From assembly GCA_900552075.1 (NCBI GenBank), contig URYL01000013.1, positions 1-64,000 on the forward strand: a stretch of DNA of 64,000 nucleotides, written 5' to 3'. Numbering within the stretch: the stretch's first letter is position 1; the number at the start of each line of letters is the position of its first letter. The notes below the pieces were generated by a model. The model saw only the letters and a program-made list of their open reading frames with translations, ran no database searches and was not told the origin of the DNA. This DNA is from an uncultured Bacteroides sp. (lineage in GTDB: Bacteria > Bacteroidota > Bacteroidia > Bacteroidales > Bacteroidaceae). This document shows positions 17,881 to 26,754 of this stretch, in pieces. The position numbers and the translations under genes were made by a program.

Positions 17881-18891
17881 CTACTTTCCTAATGCGCCAA
17901 TATAATAACTAATCATAAATTTCATTGCTTTACCCCCGTCATTCTTGTCAACAAAACCTACACAAATTTGTCCGGTTGTACCTTCAGCCAATGTATTATT
18001 ATACTTAAAGATTAAAGATTCAACTCCATTCGAATTCATTTCATACGCAGCTGAAACCGCAAAATCATCCGCATCTTCCTGAGTAACCTGTCCCGCTAAA
18101 TTTGTATAATATGTCGTTGCAGGAGTTCCTCTATTAATCCATTCTTGTGTAGCCGGATCGGCCAATGCAAACTGAATCCCGCCCGCATTTAGCGCATCAT
18201 TAAATTCACTGAAACTCATCCCAAAGACATCCTCGATATTGCTTGCGTAATCTTCCGGAAGTTCAATGGTATAGGCTCCATCATAAGAGAAGGTATAATC
18301 CATATAGATGTATGTCGGATCGTCCACAGACAAATTAAATGTAAAACGAACATAATCGTCAAAGTCCGGACCGTTTTTCGCAAAACCGACATTCAATTGC
18401 AAAGAAGTTCCTCCTCCAGCTTCCGCAGTAACCGCTGCTATTAATGATTTAGCCGTTTTATCCAAAGTAACAGTTGCTTTTCGATCTGCATCATCTGCTG
18501 CACAAGGCTGGTTTGCTGAATTGAAATACCAGCCTGAATTGTCCTTTGTATAAGCTGTCTTCGTCCATTTGTTCCGAGAGGCATTAATCGGATAAAAAAC
18601 GACACTTCCATCTTCTAAACCGCTCAACACCCCATCTACACTCATTCCCAACTGAGTTTCAAACTGTTCTGCGTAGTCCTCCAATTTAACCACTGTCTGA
18701 GTAGTAGAAGAGGCGATATTAATCTTGAAGGCTGCAGTCTGAGTAATCTGAGCATCTTCATCTATCTTCAAATAAGGGTCCTCATTTTCCCCATATACAT
18801 GTTTTGTTGAAGCATCGTTATAATCGTCACTACATGAAGCAAGTGTCAACAACGACAAACAACAAAATATTGATAATATATTTTTTTTCAT
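17881..18891 (-). CDS. PUL lipoprotein with two DUF4859-like repeats
   Basis: A lipoprotein signal ends at Cys20 (TLASC) and is followed by SDDYND, compatible with surface export. The rest is an internal duplication. The stretch KLEDYAEQFETQLGMS (first half) and LPEDYASNIEDVFGMS (second half) align, and both continue into a similar acidic beta-rich stretch ending in W. The domain resembles DUF4859, a Bacteroidota domain of unknown function. Its place directly after SusC-SusD is where surface glycan-binding proteins usually sit, so ligand binding at the cell surface is a fair inference. No enzymatic motif is seen. Confidence 0.75.
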   Translation of the reverse strand: MKKNILSIFCCLSLLTLASCSDDYNDASTKHVYGENEDPYLKIDEDAQITQTAAFKINIASSTTQTVVKLEDYAEQFETQLGMSVDGVLSGLEDGSVVFYPINASRNKWTKTAYTKDNSGWYFNSANQPCAADDADRKATVTLDKTAKSLIAAVTAEAGGGTSLQLNVGFAKNGPDFDDYVRFTFNLSVDDPTYIYMDYTFSYDGAYTIELPEDYASNIEDVFGMSFSEFNDALNAGGIQFALADPATQEWINRGTPATTYYTNLAGQVTQEDADDFAVSAAYEMNSNGVESLIFKYNNTLAEGTTGQICVGFVDKNDGGKAMKFMISYYIGALGK

Positions 18892-18944
18892 AATCTCATA
18901 TTTTATAATTCTATCACGTTTACTTTCCGTATGAATAAGATTCC

Positions 18945-20663
18945 TTATTCTGAATATCCAGGATTTTGTACTAAGTTCACGTTTCCATTCAAAATATCTC
19001 GATAAATCGGGAAAATATCTGCCTCATGGCCATTACCAGTAATCGCCTTCTTACAGAACCACGATTTACCATTATACACATTCTGCTGAGGATTGTTTTT
19101 CAGACGGAAACGAATCAAGTCCTGACGACGATGATGTTCGGCAACAAATTCCCATGCCAAATCATCCAGCAGTCCTCCTAATTCAATATCTCCATTAGTA
19201 TCCAGTTCGCTTGTGATATTATCACTTTCATCTTGCTTGGCTGTGTTTTCCCAGTAACCATACTTATATACACTGTTCCCTTCCAGGTCTGCCACAGTAC
19301 GCTTCGCATCAGCCTCATTGTCAAAGGCACGTCTACGCACTTCTGTTACCAGTTCTGCAGCATCTTCTTTTGTCTCACCTTTATATCCGCCCAAACGAAG
19401 CAGACATTCTGCTTTCATCATTTTGGCATCGGCCAGACGGAAGAACGGAATATCATCGTATGAACTTCCCCAGTCACCTTCCAGAATTTCATATTTCTGC
19501 AAACGGTAACCTTCCATTGAATAACATCCCGGATTATCAATACTACGCATATTATATGTATAGTTCAACTGTGTACCGTCTACCATAATCTTCTCACCGG
19601 CATAGTCCACCTGCGGACCACCAATCCAGCATAAACCAAATCGTTTGTCTGTAGCGGTAGCTTTATTTGTAGCATAATCTACCTGAATACCTTTATAAGT
19701 ATCGAGGAACTGGTTCAATGCACCGCCACCGCCGGTTGCCCATCCTGTAAACTGCCATGTAGCACGTCCGGCCTCGTTCATCCAAAGGTTAGCAAAATAG
19801 TTACCACCTGCATACAAATATTCAAACGGAATACCGAAAATAATTTCCGGAGAAGTAGTAATGTCTTCCTTGAAGTTGTCTTCATAATTGGGAGCCAACT
19901 GATATTGACTCTCTGCTAAGATTGGTTCAAGTTCGTCAATACATTTTTCATAATAAGAATTATCCGAATGGTCATTGAACCATGCGTTATGATTCAGGTA
20001 CATTTTTGCCAGAATCATATGTACCACATAATTGTTCATTTCTCCATTCTTTCCGGCTTTTATATCTGTTCCACAAGCATTCTTCACATCGTCCAGTTCA
20101 CTGATAATAAAATCCCACATTTCTTGTGGAGTAGCCTGTTCCGGCTGATAACCTTCCGGATTGTTATAGAAAGTAGTCTCCAACGGAATGTTACGGAACA
20201 AATCAAAAAGGAGATAATAGTACAACGCACGATATGCACGTAATTGGGCAACCTGTGAATCGGTCAGTTTCAAAGACTCCGTTTGATCCAGCAACTTATT
20301 GCAGGCTGTAATTCCAGCATATCCATTCGTCCACAAACCACTCAAGTGACCTAACCCGGCATGAAACTCATGTTTGTGAAAACTGATATACAAATCTCCC
20401 CATCCTACACCAAGGCGCAAGGGAATACACCATAAGTCTGTACAGATGTCCAAGTCCGCATAGCCATACCATGCCCAGTAAAAATCACGCAAAGAGGAAT
20501 ATACCGTAGCAAACTGGCCCTGGTTATCACTTTCGGAAAACTCATATTGCTCACTGGCAATCTCACTGTAAATCGTTTCACTCAAGTCAGTACAACTGCC
20601 TAAAGTAAGCATACTTGCACCTAACATTGAACATGCTAATGATTTATATAATTTTGATTTCAT
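18945..20663 (-). CDS. SusD/RagB-family outer-membrane nutrient-binding lipoprotein
   Basis: A lipoprotein signal ends at Cys24 (LTLGSC), followed by the helical TPR-like SusD fold; landmarks are ACNKLLDQ, LRAYRALYYYLLFDLFRNIPL and the C-terminal WEFVAEHHRRQDLIRF. SusD proteins cap the SusC pore and bind the substrate outside the cell. The tryptophan- and tyrosine-rich stretch DFYWAWYGYADL may contribute to ligand contacts, though this is speculative. It follows SusC by 13 bp and is certainly co-transcribed. The length of 572 residues is normal. Confidence 0.95.
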   Translation of the reverse strand: MKSKLYKSLACSMLGASMLTLGSCTDLSETIYSEIASEQYEFSESDNQGQFATVYSSLRDFYWAWYGYADLDICTDLWCIPLRLGVGWGDLYISFHKHEFHAGLGHLSGLWTNGYAGITACNKLLDQTESLKLTDSQVAQLRAYRALYYYLLFDLFRNIPLETTFYNNPEGYQPEQATPQEMWDFIISELDDVKNACGTDIKAGKNGEMNNYVVHMILAKMYLNHNAWFNDHSDNSYYEKCIDELEPILAESQYQLAPNYEDNFKEDITTSPEIIFGIPFEYLYAGGNYFANLWMNEAGRATWQFTGWATGGGGALNQFLDTYKGIQVDYATNKATATDKRFGLCWIGGPQVDYAGEKIMVDGTQLNYTYNMRSIDNPGCYSMEGYRLQKYEILEGDWGSSYDDIPFFRLADAKMMKAECLLRLGGYKGETKEDAAELVTEVRRRAFDNEADAKRTVADLEGNSVYKYGYWENTAKQDESDNITSELDTNGDIELGGLLDDLAWEFVAEHHRRQDLIRFRLKNNPQQNVYNGKSWFCKKAITGNGHEADIFPIYRDILNGNVNLVQNPGYSE

Positions 20664-20676
20664 AATCAGCTTAATA

Positions 20677-23600
20677 TTAGAAGGTTAAATTAAGACCAAA
20701 GGTAAATGAACGAAGTGAAGGATATTTGTCACGAGCATCGATTCCCGCATAAGTAGGATATGGATTTGACAATTCCGGATCCAGTCCTGAATATCCTGTA
20801 ATACAGAACAAGTTATCAGCAGACAAATAAGCACGTACCCCTTTAATCCACTTATTATCTTTCTTGAGCGGGAAAGTATAACCCAAAGTCAAGTTTGTCA
20901 GTTTCAAGAAATTACCATTTTCAAGATAGTAGCTTACGAATGTCTGAGCCTGTGAAGAAGACAAAGTGTACTGACCACCATAAGGAGCTTCTTCCACTGA
21001 TTTCAATCTGTTATAAGCATGGGAGTTATTTTCATAATAAGCACGCGGTTCATTCAATATCTTGAAGCCTAACTGACTGGTAAACTGCATGCTCAAGTCC
21101 CAGTTCTTATAAGAGAAGGTATTGCTCCATCCTAAATAAACTTTTGGCAGACCATTACCCAGATATTGCTTGTAAGCATCATCTTGTGCCATCGCAGTGG
21201 TAAATTCAACCACTTCTCCATCCGGTTTTTCAATCAGGAACAAGCCGTTTTCAGAAACTCCCACTGATTTCAGTCCCCAAAATTCACCCAAAGGGCGTCC
21301 TTCTTCCATACGATGGGTGGTCACACTGATAGGCTCTCCCAATCCACCTACATTCTGATAACTATCTGTTTCATACAATTCATTTGACAAACTCAGCAGT
21401 TCACTTGCATTATGTGCCAATGTCACTACTGTTTTCCATTCGAAGTTCTTTGTCCGCACCGGTACGGCATTGATAGCTATTTCTACACCATGGTTACGTA
21501 CGGAACCACCATTGGCCAATGTCGTATTGTACAAATTCGGAGGAGTCGGTACACTGTACCAGAACAGCAAATCGGTAGTCTTTTTGTTGTATACATCTAT
21601 AGAACCACCCAAACGGTCATCCAGTACACTCCAGTCCAAACCTACATTAAATTCCGTAGATTTTTCCCATTTCAATTTAGCATTAGGATTAGACTGCACT
21701 TTCAACCCTTGTTTCCAGGTATCTCCGTCTTTATAATACGTTTCATACGCATAACGCGTCAACGATTGATAAGGATCATTCGGAATTACACCGGTAATAC
21801 CGAAACCAGCACGCAACTTTAAGTTATTCAACCAGGTTAGGCCTTTCATGAACTTTTCATTACTGATGGTCCATCCCAAAGATGCAGAAGGGAACGTACC
21901 CCATTTATTGTCGGCACCAAATTTTGATGAACCTTCCCGACGTACACTTACCAACAAGTTATAACGGTTATCATACGCATAACTTATACGACCGAAGAAA
22001 CCAATCAATGTATTTTCACTCGCTTCACTTCCCAATCCAGCCTTTCCTTCTTTCAGGTAAGTACCAGATGCCATATTATTCCACAAGAAGAAGTCATTAG
22101 GGAAGTCATAGTTGCTTGAATAGTTACGTTCGTATTTATAATACTGATAGCTATAACCTACCAACGCATTCATACGATGTTTTCCTTTTGTAAAATCATA
22201 CTTTGAAGTGATTTCCAGGTTATCAGTGCGTGTGTCATCATTGGTATGATAAGCATAACCATTATAACCTCCTAATTCACTTCCATAATACTCACTTGTA
22301 TTATACCCTTTATCATGTGATCCGAAACGACTGGTAGCTAACATCAAGTTAGTCTGCCATCCCTTAATCGGTTCAAAAGTGATATTACCAGTTGCACGTG
22401 TTTCTTCGTAAGTATAATCTCCCAAACGTTCTTCCAGCATACTTACAGGGTTATAATAGTAGCTTACTCCGAAATCTTCATTATATGAACCATCCTCGTT
22501 ATAAATAGGAGCTGTCGGATTACGGGCAATTGCCTGACGATAAATGTTAGACTGGTCTGTAGCAGTAGCATTTGTCGCACTATTCTTATGCCATTTTTTC
22601 ACCATATTCAAATTCACCCTCAACATATCATTCAGCATCCAGTGTGATACATCGAAACGCATACGCATATCTTCCGCGTAGGTATTCATGATTACACCAT
22701 CTTCCTTACGATAGGTAAAATCAGCAGAATAAGTAGTCTGCTTGGTTCCACCCGTGATATTAAAGTTATGATTGTGCGTAAAACCTGTACGACTGATAGC
22801 ATCCAGCCAGTCGGTATCATATCCTTTATCCGTAAAGTTTGTCTTTCCGGCACGTACATCTTCTGCCGTCATAAAATCCAGTTTCTTACCAAACTGAGAA
22901 GCGGATACATAACCTGAATAAGAGGCTGTGGTATGCGCCTCACGCTTACCGGTTTTTGTAGTAATCAAAATCACACCGTTTGCACCTCGTGTACCATAAA
23001 TGGCTGCGGCAGAAGCGTCCTTCAGCACATCAATAGCCTCAATATTTTCAGGAGCAACCGTACTTAAATCACCTTCTACTCCATCTATCAAAATCAAAGG
23101 AGTTGTGCTACCGTTCACGGAAATAACACCACGCAAACGGACGGTAGAAGTAGCATTCGGGTCACCAGAACCTTTTGCAATAGTCAAACCCGCAACCTTA
23201 CCTTTAATCAAATCAGCTGCATCGCCCACTTTACCCACTGTAAAGTCTTCTGCCTTTACAGAAGTAATCGCACTGGTCACATCACCTTTACGCTGCGTAC
23301 CGTAACCAATCACCACGACTTCGTCCATCACTTCAGTATCTTCACGCAGGGTAATGGTCGCTCCGGCTTTCAACTGACCAGCAGGAACTTCCTGCGTCTT
23401 ATAACCGATATAACTTACCTGAAGAACAGCCTTGGCAGAGACATTCAAACTAAACTTTCCATCTACGTCTGTAATGGTACCGTTTGTCGTACCCTTCTCC
23501 ATGATATTCGCACCGATGACAGGTTCACCTTTCGAATCGACCACCTGACCTGAGACTGTCTTCTGTTGCAAGACACTCTCTACCACCGGTGCTCCAGTAG

Positions 23601-23706
23601 ATTCTGCATAGACTGCCACAGGCAGACAACCCGCAGAGAGCACCACACATGCCGACATTTTTACAAATGCACGACTAAACAACATGTGATTTAAATGTGT
23701 ATTCAT
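20677..23706 (-). CDS. SusC/RagA-family TonB-dependent outer-membrane transporter
   Basis: After a long signal peptide (ending AVYA) comes a carboxypeptidase-D-like domain (VSGQVVDSKGEPVIGANI), a TonB-box/plug region (DEVVVIGYGTQRKGDVTSA, then VRLRGVISVNG and LIDGVEG) and a 22-strand barrel ending in FTFGLNLTF, with the terminal aromatic typical of outer-membrane proteins. It imports oligosaccharides or glycopeptides with the SusD partner, using TonB energy. The length of 1009 residues is usual. It begins 25 bp after the lipoprotein GH127 gene, so the transcript is GH127-SusC-SusD-lipoprotein. Confidence 0.96.
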   Translation of the reverse strand: MNTHLNHMLFSRAFVKMSACVVLSAGCLPVAVYAESTGAPVVESVLQQKTVSGQVVDSKGEPVIGANIMEKGTTNGTITDVDGKFSLNVSAKAVLQVSYIGYKTQEVPAGQLKAGATITLREDTEVMDEVVVIGYGTQRKGDVTSAITSVKAEDFTVGKVGDAADLIKGKVAGLTIAKGSGDPNATSTVRLRGVISVNGSTTPLILIDGVEGDLSTVAPENIEAIDVLKDASAAAIYGTRGANGVILITTKTGKREAHTTASYSGYVSASQFGKKLDFMTAEDVRAGKTNFTDKGYDTDWLDAISRTGFTHNHNFNITGGTKQTTYSADFTYRKEDGVIMNTYAEDMRMRFDVSHWMLNDMLRVNLNMVKKWHKNSATNATATDQSNIYRQAIARNPTAPIYNEDGSYNEDFGVSYYYNPVSMLEERLGDYTYEETRATGNITFEPIKGWQTNLMLATSRFGSHDKGYNTSEYYGSELGGYNGYAYHTNDDTRTDNLEITSKYDFTKGKHRMNALVGYSYQYYKYERNYSSNYDFPNDFFLWNNMASGTYLKEGKAGLGSEASENTLIGFFGRISYAYDNRYNLLVSVRREGSSKFGADNKWGTFPSASLGWTISNEKFMKGLTWLNNLKLRAGFGITGVIPNDPYQSLTRYAYETYYKDGDTWKQGLKVQSNPNAKLKWEKSTEFNVGLDWSVLDDRLGGSIDVYNKKTTDLLFWYSVPTPPNLYNTTLANGGSVRNHGVEIAINAVPVRTKNFEWKTVVTLAHNASELLSLSNELYETDSYQNVGGLGEPISVTTHRMEEGRPLGEFWGLKSVGVSENGLFLIEKPDGEVVEFTTAMAQDDAYKQYLGNGLPKVYLGWSNTFSYKNWDLSMQFTSQLGFKILNEPRAYYENNSHAYNRLKSVEEAPYGGQYTLSSSQAQTFVSYYLENGNFLKLTNLTLGYTFPLKKDNKWIKGVRAYLSADNLFCITGYSGLDPELSNPYPTYAGIDARDKYPSLRSFTFGLNLTF

Positions 23707-23731
23707 TTTGCTTGTATTTAGGGGTTAATAA

Positions 23732-26170
23732 TCACTCTACTTTCCATTCTATAATACCTCCAGAAGCTCCTTTCTGAAGCTGTGCGGAGATTTTCAATCC
23801 GGTAGTCTTGACCGGCTTGAAGCTGACTACGTTGTACTTGTCTTTTTCTACACCATATTGATCATTGGTTTCTACTTCTTTCCAGGAATTTCCATTCTTG
23901 TAATAGAGTTTCCAGCTCTGCGGTACCCGGAAATCACCGTCATAATGGTCAAAGTCGAGCCAGTAGACTTCTACCTTCGAAACCGTGTAAGGCTGGTCAA
24001 ACTCGTAGGCCAGAGATTCCAGTGTTCCGTCTTTCAACCACCAGTAGAAATAAGGTTTGGAAGTATCGGAAGAACGTTTAGGTTCCCACTGGTCGTTCAC
24101 GCCCCATGCGTATGACATCACGGCTGCCGATTCGGGGGCATCTTTCTGGATAGCGGCCTGAATGGTAAATGTCTTAGCCTTGGAAGCGATGGTCGGTTCC
24201 GGTGTCGGAATAGCGTATTCCTTGGTCTCCGGAATCCAGACTTCCATCTGGTCAGACCCGCGGTTATCCCATGTAGAATAAGGGATGGCACGGAACGGTA
24301 CATCTTTCACACTGCCGTCCTTACCCAGTTCCTTGGCGGTTCCACTCAATACCATCACTCCTTTCAGCAGGTTGGCATCGTAAGTAGCCTTTATCTTGGC
24401 GTCACGCGGAATGAACTTGTTGAAGACGATGCTGTCGGGCTGGTCTTTGCCTTCCAAGCAGAACATAATCGGACCACGTTCCAATGCCACCATACCCCGG
24501 TCGACTTCCACTTTGTCGTTGGCCGTGATACGACGGACATCCATCGGCAAATCCAATTCAATCACATCGCCCGGTTTCCAGGTACGAACAAGCGTTTCGT
24601 AACCGTCACCTTCCATGCCTTTTACGGCAGAACCATTGACTTTCAACGTATATTTCTTGGCGGCATCTGTATAAGCATACAGGTCGGAAGCTACCGGAGT
24701 CGATTTTGCCCAGCTGGGGATACGCAGACGGATGGCAAACTTACCTTCTTTCTCTGGAGTGACTTTGATGGCAATCTTGCCGTCCCACGGATACTGGGTA
24801 GTCTGTTCCAGTGTTACATTATTGTCGGCTGTCTTCATTTCGGCTTTTCCCTGAATGTACAGGTTTACATAAATGTCGTTCTGCTGAGTGGCATATACAT
24901 AATTGGAAACGGAAGCCATAAAACGGGTCACATTACCCGGACAGCAGGCACAACCGAACCAAGGCTGGCGGTCGTGTTCACCCATAGATTCCAACGGATT
25001 GTCATAGAAGAACTTGTCACCGCTCAATGACACACCCGAAATCACGCCGTTGTACAAGGCACGTTCCAGCACATCCATGTATTTGGATTCACCCGTAGCC
25101 AGAAACATACGGTAGTTCCAGTACACATTAGCAATGGCCGCACAAGTTTCGCAATAAGCGGTGTGATTCTGCAATTCATAATTCGGTCCGAAGCCTTCTC
25201 CCTGTGCGCGGGAACCCATACCTCCGGTGATATACAGTTTCTTGCTCACCAAATTATCCCACAAGCGGGTCAAGGCATGGAAATAAGCGGTATCCTTGGT
25301 CAAGGCTGCCACATCGGCTACACCCGAATAAAGGTATCCAGCACGTACGGCATGACCTACAATTTCATCCTGCTGAAGAATCGGTTTGTGGTCCTGACTG
25401 TATTCGCTCAGTTTGTGACCGTCGGTACCGCGTCCGGTTTCTTCCACGAAATACTTCGCCATATTGAGGTATTTCTCGTCGCCCGTTACCTTATATAATT
25501 TACACAATGCCATTTCAATGATGGGATGTCCCGACGGTACGTGCTTCTGTCCCTCGCCCAGACCGAACACCTTGCATACCAAATCGGCATTCTTGATGGC
25601 CACATCAAGGAAGGTACGTTTACCCGTAGCCCGATAGTGTGCGATGGCTGCCTCGTACATGTGACCGCTGTTATACAGTTCGTGACTGTTCAACTTTTCC
25701 CATTTGGAACGTCCCCACCATCCGGAAAGGCGATAGCACTTGTTGGTGACGCAAGTAGTCAGATAACCGTCCGGTTCCTGAGCCGCTGCAATGATATTAA
25801 TCACACTGTCCAAGTAATGGTCCAATTTAGGATCATATTTCACAGCCAGTGAATAAGAGGCACCTTCTATTACTTTATAAGGATCGGTATCATCGAAAGA
25901 GAAATCACCGCGATGCTCTCCTTTTTTCAATCCGCCCGCAATGGCGAAATTGTCGAAACGGCCGTTTTTCTCACATTCCTTAAAAGCAGAAGGGATGGAT
26001 ACGGTACGGTTCGTTTCAATACGAGGTGACCAGAAACCGTCGTTAATGTGTACCTGAGTAAAAGGAACCTCCTGAATCGGAGCATCCGGCTGTTGGTAAG
26101 CAGGCTTGGTACAGGAAGTGATTCCCACCACTGCTATCCCACTCATCAATATAAAAAGTCTGTTCTTCAT
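23732..26170 (-). CDS. GH127 beta-L-arabinofuranosidase, lipoprotein form
   Basis: A lipoprotein signal ends at Cys20 (GITSC), unlike the second GH127 of this locus. The GH127 catalytic set is intact: Glu341 and Cys343 in YCETCAA, Cys409 and Cys410 in GCACCPGN. The C terminus has the same beta-sandwich tail as its paralogue, ending KGASGGIIEWKVE. Family members hydrolyse beta-L-arabinofuranosides using a zinc-bound cysteine nucleophile. As first gene of the SusC/SusD transcript it is probably the most strongly induced enzyme. The residues after the lipid cysteine (TKPAY) do not clearly show an acidic surface-export signal, so inner or outer leaflet is uncertain. Confidence 0.92.
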   Translation of the reverse strand: MKNRLFILMSGIAVVGITSCTKPAYQQPDAPIQEVPFTQVHINDGFWSPRIETNRTVSIPSAFKECEKNGRFDNFAIAGGLKKGEHRGDFSFDDTDPYKVIEGASYSLAVKYDPKLDHYLDSVINIIAAAQEPDGYLTTCVTNKCYRLSGWWGRSKWEKLNSHELYNSGHMYEAAIAHYRATGKRTFLDVAIKNADLVCKVFGLGEGQKHVPSGHPIIEMALCKLYKVTGDEKYLNMAKYFVEETGRGTDGHKLSEYSQDHKPILQQDEIVGHAVRAGYLYSGVADVAALTKDTAYFHALTRLWDNLVSKKLYITGGMGSRAQGEGFGPNYELQNHTAYCETCAAIANVYWNYRMFLATGESKYMDVLERALYNGVISGVSLSGDKFFYDNPLESMGEHDRQPWFGCACCPGNVTRFMASVSNYVYATQQNDIYVNLYIQGKAEMKTADNNVTLEQTTQYPWDGKIAIKVTPEKEGKFAIRLRIPSWAKSTPVASDLYAYTDAAKKYTLKVNGSAVKGMEGDGYETLVRTWKPGDVIELDLPMDVRRITANDKVEVDRGMVALERGPIMFCLEGKDQPDSIVFNKFIPRDAKIKATYDANLLKGVMVLSGTAKELGKDGSVKDVPFRAIPYSTWDNRGSDQMEVWIPETKEYAIPTPEPTIASKAKTFTIQAAIQKDAPESAAVMSYAWGVNDQWEPKRSSDTSKPYFYWWLKDGTLESLAYEFDQPYTVSKVEVYWLDFDHYDGDFRVPQSWKLYYKNGNSWKEVETNDQYGVEKDKYNVVSFKPVKTTGLKISAQLQKGASGGIIEWKVE

Positions 26171-26202
26171 TTTGTATAAATTGGGTTTTTATTTTCTTTT
26201 AG

Positions 26203-26210
26203 CAAAAGTA
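26203..26210 (-). promoter_or_regulatory. -7 box of the GH127-SusC-SusD transcript
   Basis: TACTTTTG on the minus strand matches TAnnTTTG, 33 nt before the GH127 ATG. No good -33 box is present, as expected for an activator-dependent promoter. Confidence 0.5.
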
Positions 26211-26260
26211 GCTTTTAGTAAGAAAGATGGGTAAAAATATCATCCATTCAGCTACAAAAA

Positions 26261-26288
26261 TAGTCGCATTCAAATGGTTTGTTAGTCG
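26261..26288. promoter_or_regulatory. Candidate HTCS binding site (direct repeat)
   Basis: TAGTCG occurs at 26261-26266 and again at 26283-26288, a 22-bp (two-turn) spacing in the same orientation, with partial matches continuing downstream (nAnTnnAA). It lies 50-80 bp upstream of the -7 box, where an AraC-type activator would bind. Confidence 0.4.
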
Positions 26289-26465
26289 AAATACAAAACA
26301 CTATAAATCAATTAATTAAACAATAAATCATAGACTTTTATAGCATATCTTCGGACGATTTTATCATTCTTTTCCCAAACCTAATGAAGGTAAAATAGAA
26401 GGAAATCCACCCCTACACTGTAAAACGAAAAACGCCTTGCCATAAAAAGCATTTCCTCCTTGCAA

Positions 26466-26563
26466 CTTTTATGTTTCCCACAAGGAGAACGTATGTTTCT
26501 CTCTTGGAAAACGTACGTTTCCGCCGTGAGAAACATACGTTTTCGCACTGAAAAACATAAAAG
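26466..26563. repeat. Intergenic tandem-dyad element, copy 1 (22-bp period)
   Basis: Four 22-bp units begin at 26467, 26489, 26511 and 26533, each shaped roughly ACGTACGTTTC-N7/8-GAAA, plus a partial fifth. The block is bounded by a perfect 11-bp inverted repeat (CTTTTATGTTT at 26466-26476 and AAACATAAAAG at 26553-26563). It is non-coding and lies in the 584-bp gap between the PUL operon and the HTCS gene. Confidence 0.8.
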
Positions 26564-26754
26564 ATACCACACTCCTATTAGAAATAAGCCAAGGCATTCA
26601 GATTAATACAAAGCATCCATCCCGCTCAGTTTTCCACTCTCTTCTTTTGGGCAAATCCTACAATTAGATTTTCACATCATCTTTTTTAGATTATTTTATA
26701 CGCCTTATTCATATATTTTAATCAACTTTGTACAGTCTTTAAAAAGAATTACAC

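Noticed and set aside
26466..26563. CRISPR array
   Set aside because: Units are 22 bp, contiguous without spacers and degenerate; there are no cas genes.
26381..26572. Small minus-strand ORF in the PUL promoter gap
   Set aside because: It runs through the tandem-dyad element, and its residues simply translate the repeat.
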